DNA of 13,364 nucleotides. It comes from JBKJML01 sp046596415 (GTDB taxonomy: Bacteria; Actinomycetota; Thermoleophilia; Gaiellales; Gaiellaceae). Location: NCBI GenBank assembly GCA_046596415.1, contig JBKJML010000095.1, positions 1-13,364 of the forward strand. The letters are read 5' to 3'. Shown piece after piece: positions 1 to 8,941 of the stretch (within the stretch, counting starts at the first letter, position 1; each line of letters starts with the position of its first letter). Made by a program: the position numbers and the translations under genes. The notes beneath the pieces are model-generated. The model did not search any database. It saw only the letters and a program-made list of their open reading frames with translations, and was not told the origin of the DNA.

Positions 1-490
1 GGGCGGTCTGCTTGCCGTAATCGACCTTGTAGACGCCGCTCGGGCGCGGTTTCAGCTTCGAGTCGATCACGTCGACGTACTCAGCCTTCGTCGGCGTCAC
101 CTCGTACGAGGCGGGCAGCGGGTTCGAGGTGAGCCCCTGCGTCAGTTCGGGCGAGCGCCGTTTCATGATCGAGAGCGCCTCGTCCTTCGAGACGAAACGC
201 AGCGCGTCGGCTTTCACCTCGGGCATCGCCAGGAGCTGCTCACGGACCGCGTCGACCTGCTTCGCCGTCGCGTCAGTCGTACAGCCAGGCGCCGACGGCG
301 TGCAGAAGAAGACCTTCACGATCAGGTCCTGCTTGACGTGGTTCGACCAGGAGACGAGCCAGGTCCCCAGCCCGATCGCGACGCCGAGGATGAACATCGC
401 GATCAGCACCGTCACGATCGCAGCGAACGTCGTCGAGACGTTGGAGCGCAGCGAGTGCAGCGACTCCGCGAAGAGCAGGCGGAGCCTCAT
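1..490 (-). CDS. ftsX: Cell division ABC transporter permease FtsX (N-terminal part, runs off the window)
   Basis: FtsX is the membrane partner of the FtsE ATPase; the pair passes a division signal to cell-wall hydrolases outside the cell. I translated the complement strand by hand: it begins MRLRLLFAESLHSLRSN and gives 163 residues before the window edge. A short cytoplasmic N-terminus is followed by one hydrophobic segment (about residues 23-46) and then an extracellular domain. That domain carries the conserved NPLPASYEV motif near residue 125 and a Cys pair (C63, C70) that could form a disulfide. The ATG at 488-490 overlaps the ftsE stop (ATGA), so translation is very likely coupled to ftsE. 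The C-terminal three membrane segments lie outside the window. The identity rests on motif, topology and position directly after ftsE. Confidence 0.93.
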   Translation of the reverse strand, partial: MRLRLLFAESLHSLRSNVSTTFAAIVTVLIAMFILGVAIGLGTWLVSWSNHVKQDLIVKVFFCTPSAPGCTTDATAKQVDAVREQLLAMPEVKADALRFVSKDEALSIMKRRSPELTQGLTSNPLPASYEVTPTKAEYVDVIDSKLKPRPSGVYKVDYGKQTA

Positions 491-1251
491 TCGCTGGTGT
501 ACCCGCCGCGGCGCTCGTCGCGCGCCAGCTTGCCGTCCTCGAGCGCGATCACGCGCTTGCGCATCTTGTCGACCATCTCGCGGTCGTGGGTGACCATCAG
601 GATCGTCGTGCCCGAGCGGTTGATCCGGTAAAGGAGCTGCATGATCCCGACGGACGTGTCGGGGTCGAGGTTCCCGGTGGGCTCGTCGCAGATCAGGAGC
701 GGCGGATGATTCACGAAAGCGCGTGCGATCGAGACGCGCTGCTGCTCACCGCCCGAAAGCTCGTCGGGGAGCGAGTTGACTTTGTGCGACAGACCGACGA
801 GCGCGAGCACTTCCGGCACCTTCCGGCGGATGTTCGCGCGCGACTCGCCCTGCACCTTCAGCGCGTAGGCGACGTTCTCGGCCGCGGTCCGATTCGGGAG
901 CAGCTTGAAGTCCTGGAAGACGCAGCCGACGTTGCGGCGCAAAAGCGGCACCTTCGACTGCTTCAGCCGGGTCAGGTCGCGGCCGCCGACGATGATCCTG
1001 CCCTCGGTGGGCTCGAGCTCCTTCAGGAGCAGCCGGATCACGGTCGACTTGCCCGAGCCGGATGCGCCGACGACGAAGACGAACTCGCCTTTGTCGATCA
1101 CGAACGAGACGGCGTCGAGCGCGACGACGTTCGGCTCGTACACCTTCGTGACGTTCTCGAACGAGATCATCGCGCCCGCGCTCGAGACTCCTGGCGGCGG
1201 GAAGATGTCAGGCTCGACGAGAGCCGTGGGGGTGTCGGGCTGAAGCTCCAT
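487..1251 (-). CDS. ftsE: Cell division ATP-binding protein FtsE
   Basis: Cytoplasmic ABC ATPase that works with FtsX at the division septum. The sequence shows a Walker A (GASGSGKST, residues 62-70 from this start), a Q-loop region (VFQDFKLLPNRT), the signature LSGGEQQR, a Walker B (LLICDEPTGNLD) and the H-loop VTHD. The start is uncertain. The family core begins MISFENVTKVY, which would be the ATG at 1168-1170 and give 227 aa, the usual FtsE length, but no Shine-Dalgarno sequence sits at a useful distance there. The frame stays open to a TTG at 1317 (276 aa). I chose the ATG at 1249-1251 (254 aa) because codon usage with G/C in third position continues to about this point and falls off upstream. 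The extra 27 residues are proline- and acid-rich. The gene lies 85 nt after prfB and overlaps ftsX by 4 nt. Confidence 0.95.
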   Translation of the reverse strand: MELQPDTPTALVEPDIFPPPGVSSAGAMISFENVTKVYEPNVVALDAVSFVIDKGEFVFVVGASGSGKSTVIRLLLKELEPTEGRIIVGGRDLTRLKQSKVPLLRRNVGCVFQDFKLLPNRTAAENVAYALKVQGESRANIRRKVPEVLALVGLSHKVNSLPDELSGGEQQRVSIARAFVNHPPLLICDEPTGNLDPDTSVGIMQLLYRINRSGTTILMVTHDREMVDKMRKRVIALEDGKLARDERRGGYTSE

Positions 1252-1336
1252 ATCCTGTACCGGAAGAGAGGGGAAGTCGGCTTTTGCGGCCGCTCCGGCT
1301 TCGGGGATTGTCGTCAAAGTCTACCCGACGATCCGG

Positions 1337-2441
1337 CTAGAGAACCTGACCTGCTGCCTTTGCGAGCAGATAGGCGCGGATGAAACGGTCGATGTCGCCG
1401 TCGAGCACGCCCTGGGCGTTGCCGGCCTCGACGTCGGTGCGGTGATCCTTGACGAGTTGGTACGGGTGGAGCACATAGCTCCGAATTTGACTGCCGAAGC
1501 CGATGTCCTGCGCGGCGCCGCGCTCTTTTGCGAGCTCCGCCTCCCGCGCCTCCTCCTGGAGCTCGACGAGGCGCGACTTGAGGATCCGCATCGCGGTCTG
1601 CTTGTTCGAGGCCTGCGAGCGCTCGTTCTGGCACTGGACGACGATCCCGGTCGGGAGATGAGTGATCCGGACGGCGGAGTCGGTCTTGTTGACGTGCTGC
1701 CCGCCGGCGCCGGAGGCCCGATAGGTGTCGATCCGCAGATCGTCCTCGTCGATCTCGACCGCGTCCTCCTCCGGCAGCAGTGGGCTCGCGACCGTCTGTG
1801 CGAACGCGGTGTGACGGCGGTGCGCCGAGTCGAACGGCGACTGGCGGACGAGCCGGTGGACGCCGCGCTCGGCCTTCAGGAGCCCGTAGGCGTTCTCGCC
1901 CTTGACCGTGATCGTGGCCGACTTCAGCCCCGCCTCCTCGCCCGGGCTCGCCTCGACGAGCTCGACGGTGAAACCGCGGTCGGAGGCCCAGCGCTCGTAC
2001 ATCCGCAGCAGCATCTCGGCCCAGTCCTGCGCGTCGGTGCCGCCCGTGCCGGAGTGGATCGTCAGCACCGCGTCGCCCCCGTCGTACTCGCCCGAGAAGA
2101 GCGCGTCCTCCTGGAGGCGTTCGAGCTCCTGCCGGATCGGCTGCAACTGCTTCTCGATCTCCGTCGCGGCGTCAGGCTCGAGCTCGAGCAACTCCCGGGC
2201 GTCGTCATGCTCGCCCATGAGCCGGTCGTAGCGGTCGAGTCGCTTCCCGATCCGCGAATGCTCGGTCGAGATCCGGGCTGCGCCTTGCTGGTCGTCCCAG
2301 AAGCCCGGCTCGCCCATCCGGCTCTCGAGCTCGGCGAGCTTTGCCCTCAGTGTGTCGGGGTCAAAGGTAATCACGGACCCACGCAAGGCGGGTCCTGATC
2401 TCCTCGAGCTGATCCTCGAGCGACTTGTCGGGGTCAGCCAT
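1337..2441 (-). CDS. prfB: Peptide chain release factor 2, made by programmed +1 frameshift
   Basis: RF2 recognises UGA and UAA stop codons and triggers peptide release on the ribosome. The zero frame starts at the ATG 2439-2441 (MADPDKSLEDQLEEIRTRL...) and stops after 26 codons at TGA 2361-2363. Reading continues in the +1 frame from GAC 2360-2362, giving a 367-residue product with the junction RDYL-DPDTLRAKL. E. coli RF2 is 365 aa with the same RGYL-D junction. The RF2-specific SPF anticodon-like motif is at about residues 201-203 (RQSPFDSAHRRHT). The catalytic GGQ is at about 246-248 (SGAGGQHVNKTDSAVRI). The start is only 3 nt after the secA stop, so the gene is co-transcribed with secA. 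A one-frame prediction would wrongly start it at an upstream codon (near 2512) with a nonsense N-terminus. Confidence 0.97.
2360..2366 (-). other. prfB: Programmed +1 ribosomal frameshift site of prfB
   Basis: Read on the minus strand this is CTT TGA C, the canonical RF2 slip site. When RF2 is scarce, the ribosome pauses at the poorly terminating UGA-C and shifts forward one base. This makes RF2 synthesis self-limiting. Upstream, the usual strong internal Shine-Dalgarno is only weakly represented: GTGAT ends 3 nt before the CTT. The 26-codon zero-frame leader and the in-frame continuation align exactly with known RF2 proteins, so this is not a sequencing error. Confidence 0.95.
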
Positions 2442-2444
2442 GAG

Positions 2445-5111
<2,667 letters not shown>

Positions 5112-5118
5112 TCGCCAC

Positions 5119-5124
5119 AGGGTA
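5119..5124 (-). promoter_or_regulatory. Putative -10 box of secA (leaderless promoter)
   Basis: On the minus strand this reads TACCCT, a TANNNT actinobacterial -10 hexamer. It ends exactly 7 nt before the secA ATG, so transcription would begin at or next to the start codon. No clear -35 box is visible. The divergent gene at 5201 has an equivalent box on the other strand. Confidence 0.5.
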
Positions 5125-5187
5125 GCCGCTCGGCCCGTTCTTCATCGAGGCCTAACAACCCCTCATTCGGCGCTTACACCTACGCGG

Positions 5188-5193
5188 TAGCGT
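5188..5193 (+). promoter_or_regulatory. Putative -10 box for the secreted protein gene (leaderless promoter)
   Basis: TAGCGT matches TANNNT and ends 7 nt before the ATG at 5201. No Shine-Dalgarno lies upstream of that ATG. This supports 5201 rather than the GTG at 5192 as the start, because the GTG would overlap the -10 box. Confidence 0.45.
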
Positions 5194-5200
5194 GCTCGGG

Positions 5201-6112
5201 ATGAAGACGGTGCTCGTGACAGTGGCGCTGCTCGTCCTTGCGGCGACGGCCTCGGCGGCCGGCTCGTCGCGCACGGTCACGGCGCCGGCCCCCCTGATCG
5301 CCGTCGCGTTCGACGGCGACCGGATCGCCTTCGTGAGCGGCTTCGAGGCGAACGACTGCAACCGCGTCCGCGTCTGGAACCTCACGACGCGCGGCGTCAC
5401 GAAGCTCGGCCGCAAGACCCACTGCGAGCGCACGAGCACCGGCAACTCGATCGCGCAGCTGTCGCTCTCCGGTGCCCGGGTGCTCTGGATCGCCTACATC
5501 GGCGGCAACACGCGCGAGTGGTCGCTCTGGACGGCGACGACCGGCAAGCCCTCGCCGACTCGGCTTCGCTACGCCGCGAACGACGCCGGCTTCGGCTCAC
5601 CGTTCCTGATCGGCAACGGTGACGGCGGCCTGCTGCCCTACGCCGTCGACCGGACGGCGATCGTCCTGCGCTCGAACGGCTCGCGCGCGTTCGCCTTCAC
5701 CGCTCCCGACACCGTCGTCGGGCTCTCGGCCCATGCCGGCGAGGTCGCCGTGGCCAGCGACGACAAGAGGGTGACGATCCTCGACGCACGGGGCAAGGTG
5801 CTGCGGTCCGAGAGCTACGACACGCTGGTCGCCGCCGTCCAGCTCACCGATGGCGGCGTCCTCGTCCAGCATCGCTCGACGCTCGAGCTTCGTGGCACCG
5901 GTGCGCCGAAGGAGTGGGCGATCCCGCAGGCGGCCCGGCTCGTCGGCGCGAACGCCACGCGCGCCTACTACGTCCTGCGCGGCGGCATCTACTCGCTCTC
6001 GCTCGCGGGCTCGAGCACACGCATGCTCGCGCCCGGGACCGCCGCGGCACTCGAGGGCAAGCGGATCGCCGTCGCCGACGGCCGCGTCGTGCGCCTGGTC
6101 GCGGCTTCCTAG
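5201..6112 (+). CDS. Secreted protein of unknown function, probable beta-propeller fold
   Basis: The 303-residue product begins with a clear Sec signal peptide (MKTVLVTVALLVLAATASAA), likely cleaved near ASA/AG at about residue 19. The mature part is a run of short beta-strand-like units such as AVAFDGDRIAFVSG, LSLSGARVLWIAY, VGLSAHAGEVAVAS and AAALEGKRIAVADG. Each pairs a hydrophobic strand with a Gly/Asp turn, as in WD40- or PQQ-like propellers. Two cysteines (C53, C75) could form a disulfide outside the cell. There is no membrane anchor, lipobox or catalytic motif. It is divergent from secA and convergent with the next gene, with only 6 nt between their stops. I do not recognise the family; the fold is inferred from the repeat pattern only. 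Confidence 0.8.
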   Translation: MKTVLVTVALLVLAATASAAGSSRTVTAPAPLIAVAFDGDRIAFVSGFEANDCNRVRVWNLTTRGVTKLGRKTHCERTSTGNSIAQLSLSGARVLWIAYIGGNTREWSLWTATTGKPSPTRLRYAANDAGFGSPFLIGNGDGGLLPYAVDRTAIVLRSNGSRAFAFTAPDTVVGLSAHAGEVAVASDDKRVTILDARGKVLRSESYDTLVAAVQLTDGGVLVQHRSTLELRGTGAPKEWAIPQAARLVGANATRAYYVLRGGIYSLSLAGSSTRMLAPGTAAALEGKRIAVADGRVVRLVAAS

Positions 6113-6118
6113 AGCCTG

Positions 6119-6616
6119 TCAGAGGGGCGCGACCGAGATCTCCCAGAGCAGCCCGTCGAGGCGAGTGCCGCGAACGACGTACGACTCGTGCCGCGAGCCT
6201 GCGAGCTGCTCGAGCTCGCGCTGCGAGCCGAAGGACGGCGAGCCGTCGACCCGGTAGCCGCGCTCGCTGCCGTCCCAGGTCAGCTCGAGCTCGTCGCCCG
6301 ACGGGTCCTCGGTGAGCTCGACGACCTCGATCGCGCGAGCCGCGACTGCCCACACATCCTCGGAGCGGCGCACAGCCTCGGCGCGGTAGGACGGCCGAAG
6401 CGTGGCTTCGATCGCCGCCGCGAGCGGTGCCAGCGCCCCGTCCGGCAGCTCGTCCTCGACGAGCAGCACACCGTCGGGCAGCGCTACGAAATGCACGCTG
6501 TCACCCGGTAGATCGGGGGCACGCGCCGCAGCGACGGCGTCCCACTCGCGTGGGCGGTGCAGGCCGTGAATCCCGACCTCGCCCCAGCGCGGCCCGATGT
6601 CGTGCGGCGGCCGCAC
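6119..6616 (-). CDS. Conserved-looking hypothetical protein downstream of hpf, start uncertain
   Basis: The minus-strand frame ending in TGA at 6119-6121 codes a soluble, acidic, Trp-containing protein (ending RLDGLLWEISVAPL) without membrane segments or a motif I recognise. The first usual start codon is GTG at 6614-6616, well placed after the Shine-Dalgarno-like GGGAGGGCGG, and gives 165 aa. The frame and its coding character (IFRRSESLHDRLAREGGL) clearly continue upstream to the hpf stop. There the only candidate start is ATA at 6674-6676, overlapping the hpf TAG. An ATA start would give 185 aa and a typical coupled ATAG overlap. The gene follows hpf directly and is likely co-transcribed with it. 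Function unknown. Confidence 0.7.
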   Translation of the reverse strand: MRPPHDIGPRWGEVGIHGLHRPREWDAVAAARAPDLPGDSVHFVALPDGVLLVEDELPDGALAPLAAAIEATLRPSYRAEAVRRSEDVWAVAARAIEVVELTEDPSGDELELTWDGSERGYRVDGSPSFGSQRELEQLAGSRHESYVVRGTRLDGLLWEISVAPL

Positions 6617-6672
6617 GAGCCCGCCCTCCCGGGCGAGCCGGTCGTGCAGCGACTCGGATCGGCGGAAGATCC

Positions 6673-7248
6673 CTATTGCGTCTCGGCTTGGCCGGCCGCA
6701 CCGGGGGCCGTCTCGATGTGGCCGTAGTCGCCGTCGCGACGGCGATACACGACCTCGGTGCGCCCCGAATCCTCGTTCTCGAAGACGAAGAAGTCGTGCC
6801 CCACGAGCTCGAGCTGGAGCACCGCCTCGTCGGCCGACATCGGGCTCAGGGTGAACTGCTTCGACTTGACGATCATCCGGTCGAGCTGCTCGGGCGAGAG
6901 GCCCGGGTCGGGCGGCGGCTCGTGCGCGGCGGCACGCCGGCCCGTCTCCCGGCGGCTCCGCTTCTCGCGGTACCGCTTCACCTGGCGCTCGAGCTTGTCG
7001 ACGAGCTGGTCGATCGAGGCCTCGAATCCGGGTGAGGTCTCGCGCGCACGGAGTGTCGGTCCCTTCGTCCAGATCGTCGCCTCGGCGATGTGGTCGTTCG
7101 CGATCGACGGGTTGTGCTCCACCGCGAGCTCGAGCTCGACCTGCGTCGGATCGGCGAGCTGGCGTTCGAGCTTGCCGAGCTTCTGCTCGGCGTACCTCCG
7201 GATCGAGTCGCTGACCCCAACGTTTCGGCCCTTGACCTGAAGACGCAT
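6673..7248 (-). CDS. hpf: Ribosome hibernation promoting factor, long form
   Basis: Long HPF binds the decoding region of the 30S subunit in starved cells and joins ribosomes into inactive 100S dimers. The 191-residue product has the N-terminal S30AE/YfiA fold (MRLQVKGRNVGVSDSIRRYA, to about residue 100). A charged linker follows, then the C-terminal dimerisation domain (MIVKSKQFTLSPMSADEA and GHDFFVFENEDSGRTEVVYR), so it is the long rather than the short type. I chose the ATG at 7246-7248, not the GTG at 7252-7254, because AAAGGAG (7254-7260) ends 5 nt before it. The order comF-hpf-secA-prfB-ftsE is an old conserved block; here three other genes interrupt it. Confidence 0.95.
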   Translation of the reverse strand: MRLQVKGRNVGVSDSIRRYAEQKLGKLERQLADPTQVELELAVEHNPSIANDHIAEATIWTKGPTLRARETSPGFEASIDQLVDKLERQVKRYREKRSRRETGRRAAAHEPPPDPGLSPEQLDRMIVKSKQFTLSPMSADEAVLQLELVGHDFFVFENEDSGRTEVVYRRRDGDYGHIETAPGAAGQAETQ

Positions 7249-7253
7249 CGCCA

Positions 7254-7280
7254 CTCCTTTTCCGAGGTGCCTTCAATGTA
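7254..7280 (-). promoter_or_regulatory. hpf: hpf promoter -10 box and Shine-Dalgarno
   Basis: On the minus strand TACATT (7275-7280) is a good TANNNT -10 box. Transcription starting about 7 nt downstream would leave a leader of roughly 20 nt containing AAAGGAG (7254-7260), the strongest ribosome binding site in the window. Unlike several neighbours, hpf is thus expected to have a led mRNA. Confidence 0.55.
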
Positions 7281-7343
7281 CTAACGAACGAACGGCACCC
7301 GCGGGGGTGACTGCCCCGATTGTGTGAACGGCGGGGTTGTGGG

Positions 7344-7349
7344 TACAAG
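7344..7349 (+). promoter_or_regulatory. Possible -10 box of the rhodanese gene
   Basis: TACAAG ends 6 nt before the GTG at 7356, the same geometry as the other leaderless starts here, although the last base deviates from TANNNT. The GGAG at 7352-7355 abuts the GTG and is too close to serve as a ribosome binding site. This is weak evidence and is used mainly to choose the start. Confidence 0.3.
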
Positions 7350-7355
7350 ACGGAG

Positions 7356-8030
7356 GTGCCGGTCGAAGCCACACGCGCACAGGTGATGCGCCTTCTCGCT
7401 GACGGCGCCCAGTTGGTCGAGGTGCTCCCGCGTGCTGAGTACGAGGAGGAGCACATTGCCGGCGCTCTCAACCTCCCGCTCAAGGAGCTGCCGGCGCTGG
7501 CGGGATCACTCGACCCGTCGAAGCCCGTCATCGTCTACTGCTGGGATTCCCTCTGAGACATGAGCCCGCGAGCCGCGTGGCGGCTCGAAGCCCTCGGGTT
7601 CTCGGAGGTCTACGACTACGTTGCAGGGAAGGTCGAGTGGCTTGCCTACGGCTTGCCTCGTGCAGGGACGACCGCCGGGGAGCCGACAGCGGGGGACGCG
7701 GCGCAACGCGACGTGCCTACCGCTCGACTCGACGAACGGCTCGACCACGTGCGGGAGCGCGTCGTTGCCGCGGGCTGGGACACCTGCGTCGTCGTCAACG
7801 CGGAAAGCGTGGTGCTCGGGCGGATCGGTAGGTCGGCGCTGAGCGGCTCAGACGACCGGACGGTGTCCGAAGTGATGGCCGAAGGGCCCTCGACGATTCG
7901 GCCGAACACGCTGCTGAGCGTTGAGCTCGAGCGGATGACAGCTCGAAACCTGACGAGCGTCGTCGTCACGACACCCGATGGGCGGCTGTTCGGCGTGGTG
8001 CGGCTCGCCGCTGCCCAACGGCTAGCCTGA
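7356..8030 (+). CDS. Rhodanese-CBS protein with in-frame TGA at the catalytic position: probable selenoprotein
   Basis: Read through one TGA (7554-7556), this frame gives a 224-residue protein. The rhodanese domain (about residues 1-90) has LVEVLPRAEYEEEHIAGALNLP, then VIVYCWDSL-U67-DMSPR, then LGFSEVYDYVAGKVEWL. U67 falls exactly where rhodaneses carry their nucleophilic cysteine: U-x4-R matches the active-site loop C-x4-R, and C62 lies five residues earlier. A CBS-domain pair (about 105-224) follows, a module that usually binds adenosyl ligands. The reading frame and coding character continue without change on both sides of the TGA, and a SECIS-like hairpin follows 20 nt later. Automatic annotation would split it into a truncated rhodanese and a CBS protein starting at ATG 7560. 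The start is uncertain: GTG 7356 is preferred, with TTG 7320 and ATG 7386 possible. Alternative explanation: a nonsense-mutated gene. Confidence 0.8.
7554..7556 (+). other. In-frame TGA, proposed selenocysteine codon
   Basis: This TGA is the only stop between 7356 and 8028 in this frame. It sits after VIVYCWDSL and before DMSPRAAWRLEALGF, at the position of the catalytic cysteine of the rhodanese loop. The neighbouring sequence is fully protein-like on both sides. Confidence 0.78.
7569..7587 (+). promoter_or_regulatory. Putative bacterial SECIS hairpin
   Basis: An 8-bp perfect GC-rich stem (7569-7576 pairs with 7580-7587) closes a GTG apical loop at 7577-7579. The loop starts 20 nt after the TGA. 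The general bacterial SECIS model (Zhang and Gladyshev), as I recall it, asks for an upper stem of at least 4 bp, a loop of 3 or more nt with a G in its first two positions, and about 16-37 nt from UGA to the loop. All three are met. Stable hairpins arise often in DNA this GC-rich, so this supports the case but does not prove it. Confidence 0.6.
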
Positions 8031-8034
8031 GCCG

Positions 8035-8241
8035 ATGGCGACGGTCTCCGAAGCGACGATCACCTGTCCCGACTGCGGACACGCGAGCCTGGAGACGATG
8101 CCCGCCGACGCCTGCCTGTTCTTCTACACCTGCCCGGGTTGCGAGACGAGGTTGCGTCCGCTTGCCGGTGACTGCTGCGTCTTCTGCTCATACTCGCCGG
8201 AGTTGTGCCCGCCGAAGCAGGCGGCTGCGCCGGCCGATTAG
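8035..8241 (+). CDS. Small Cys-rich GDCCVxC-motif protein
   Basis: The 68-residue protein has nine cysteines: a zinc-ribbon-like CPDC (11-14) with CPGC (33-36), C27, the signature GDCCVFCSY (45-53) and C58 in LCPP. It matches the small GDCCVxC family, which I recall being named as a (seleno)protein because some members carry selenocysteine; related proteins also occur beside mercury-transport genes. Here all positions are cysteine. It starts 4 nt after the rhodanese stop with no Shine-Dalgarno, so it is probably translationally coupled; TAGCCT, 6 nt before the ATG, could also drive a leaderless mRNA. The role is unknown; soft-metal or redox-sulfur/selenium chemistry is likely. Its TAG overlaps the comF TAA (TTAG, 8238-8241) tail to tail. 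Confidence 0.85.
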   Translation: MATVSEATITCPDCGHASLETMPADACLFFYTCPGCETRLRPLAGDCCVFCSYSPELCPPKQAAAPAD

Positions 8242-8894
8242 CGAATGGCGCGCGCGAACGTGACCACCTCCACCCGCCGCGCGCCACCGCTCCGCAGAGC
8301 GCTCGCAGCAGCGGCCGCGGTTGCACCGCTCGTGTAGACGTCGTCGACGAGGCAGACCCGCGGCGGCACCGGCGCACCGACAGCAAAGGCGCCGCGCACG
8401 TTCGCGCGCCGCTTCGCCAATGAGAGCCCCCGTTGGCGCTCGACGCTTCGAGCGCGGCGCAGGAAGCCGTGCACAGGGAGCTCCCAGCGCACGGCCAGCT
8501 CGCGGGCGAGCTGTTCCGCCGGCCGATGGCCGCGTTCGCGCGTGCGCTCCCGGTCGGCGGGCACAAAGGCGAGCGCCTCGACCGCCGGCCGTGCGAGCAC
8601 CTCGGCAACGAGCTCGGCCGCGAGCGCGGCGAGACGTCGGCGGCCACGCTCCTTCCACTCGCCCACGAGCCGCTTCGCCGCCTCGTCGTAGACGATCGCC
8701 GCGCGTGCGGAGGCGAACGCGAGACGCCGCCCGGCGCACTCGGCACAGCGTGACACGGGCCAGGCTCCGGGAGCCCCGCAGCGGGCGCAGAGCGGCGGCG
8801 AGAGCCGATGCAGGCCTGAGCGGCAGCCGGGACAGAGCGGCTCGCCACTGCGGTCGCAGACGGCACAGCGCTCCGGGAACAACAAGTCGAGCAC
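8238..8894 (-). CDS. comF: ComF family phosphoribosyltransferase-like protein
   Basis: ComF proteins are needed for DNA uptake during transformation in competent bacteria, but many non-competent bacteria keep them. The 218-residue product opens with LDLLFPERCAVC and carries Cys pairs C10/C13, C20/C23, C35/C38 and C49/C52 that can bind zinc. The C-terminal half has the PRPP-binding loop VDDVYTSGAT (183-192) of type I phosphoribosyltransferases. The start is between two GTGs, at 8892-8894 and 8898-8900. I chose the inner one because TAGCGT lies exactly 7 nt before it. It stands 47 nt after the nucleotidyltransferase and overlaps the plus-strand gene by 4 nt. The frame stays open far upstream, but that is a shadow of the nucleotidyltransferase. 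Confidence 0.93.
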   Translation of the reverse strand: MLDLLFPERCAVCDRSGEPLCPGCRSGLHRLSPPLCARCGAPGAWPVSRCAECAGRRLAFASARAAIVYDEAAKRLVGEWKERGRRRLAALAAELVAEVLARPAVEALAFVPADRERTRERGHRPAEQLARELAVRWELPVHGFLRRARSVERQRGLSLAKRRANVRGAFAVGAPVPPRVCLVDDVYTSGATAAAAASALRSGGARRVEVVTFARAIR

Positions 8895-8901
8895 GATCAC
8901 G

Positions 8902-8907
8902 ACGCTA
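8902..8907 (-). promoter_or_regulatory. comF: Putative -10 box of comF (leaderless promoter)
   Basis: On the minus strand this reads TAGCGT, ending 7 nt before the GTG at 8894. The hexamer and spacing are identical to those before the gene at 5201. It would give comF its own transcript separate from the ahcY-mtnA operon. Confidence 0.45.
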
Positions 8908-8941
8908 CGGCACCCCAGCGCACGGGACCGTGCCGAAACCG

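Noticed and set aside
2361..2363. prfB stop as a sequencing error or pseudogene
   Set aside because: The site is the exact RF2 recoding signal and both frames match RF2 proteins on each side.
7281..7343. Short repeats in the hpf/rhodanese gap (AACG units, CCCCG with CGGGG arms)
   Set aside because: They are short, imperfect and expected in DNA of this composition; no operator-like symmetry is centred on a promoter.
6677..7531. Upstream extension of the hypothetical protein frame to 470 aa
   Set aside because: It runs through hpf in another frame and past the divergent promoter region; the sequence is Arg/Ala-rich shadow.
7320..7556. A complete 78-residue rhodanese stopping at the TGA
   Set aside because: It would lack the catalytic residue and the second half of the fold, while the missing half follows directly in the same frame.
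7560..8030. A separate CBS protein starting at ATG 7560
   Set aside because: Its first 30 residues (SPRAAWRLEALGFSEVYDYV and on) are the C-terminal half of a rhodanese domain, so it is part of the upstream gene.
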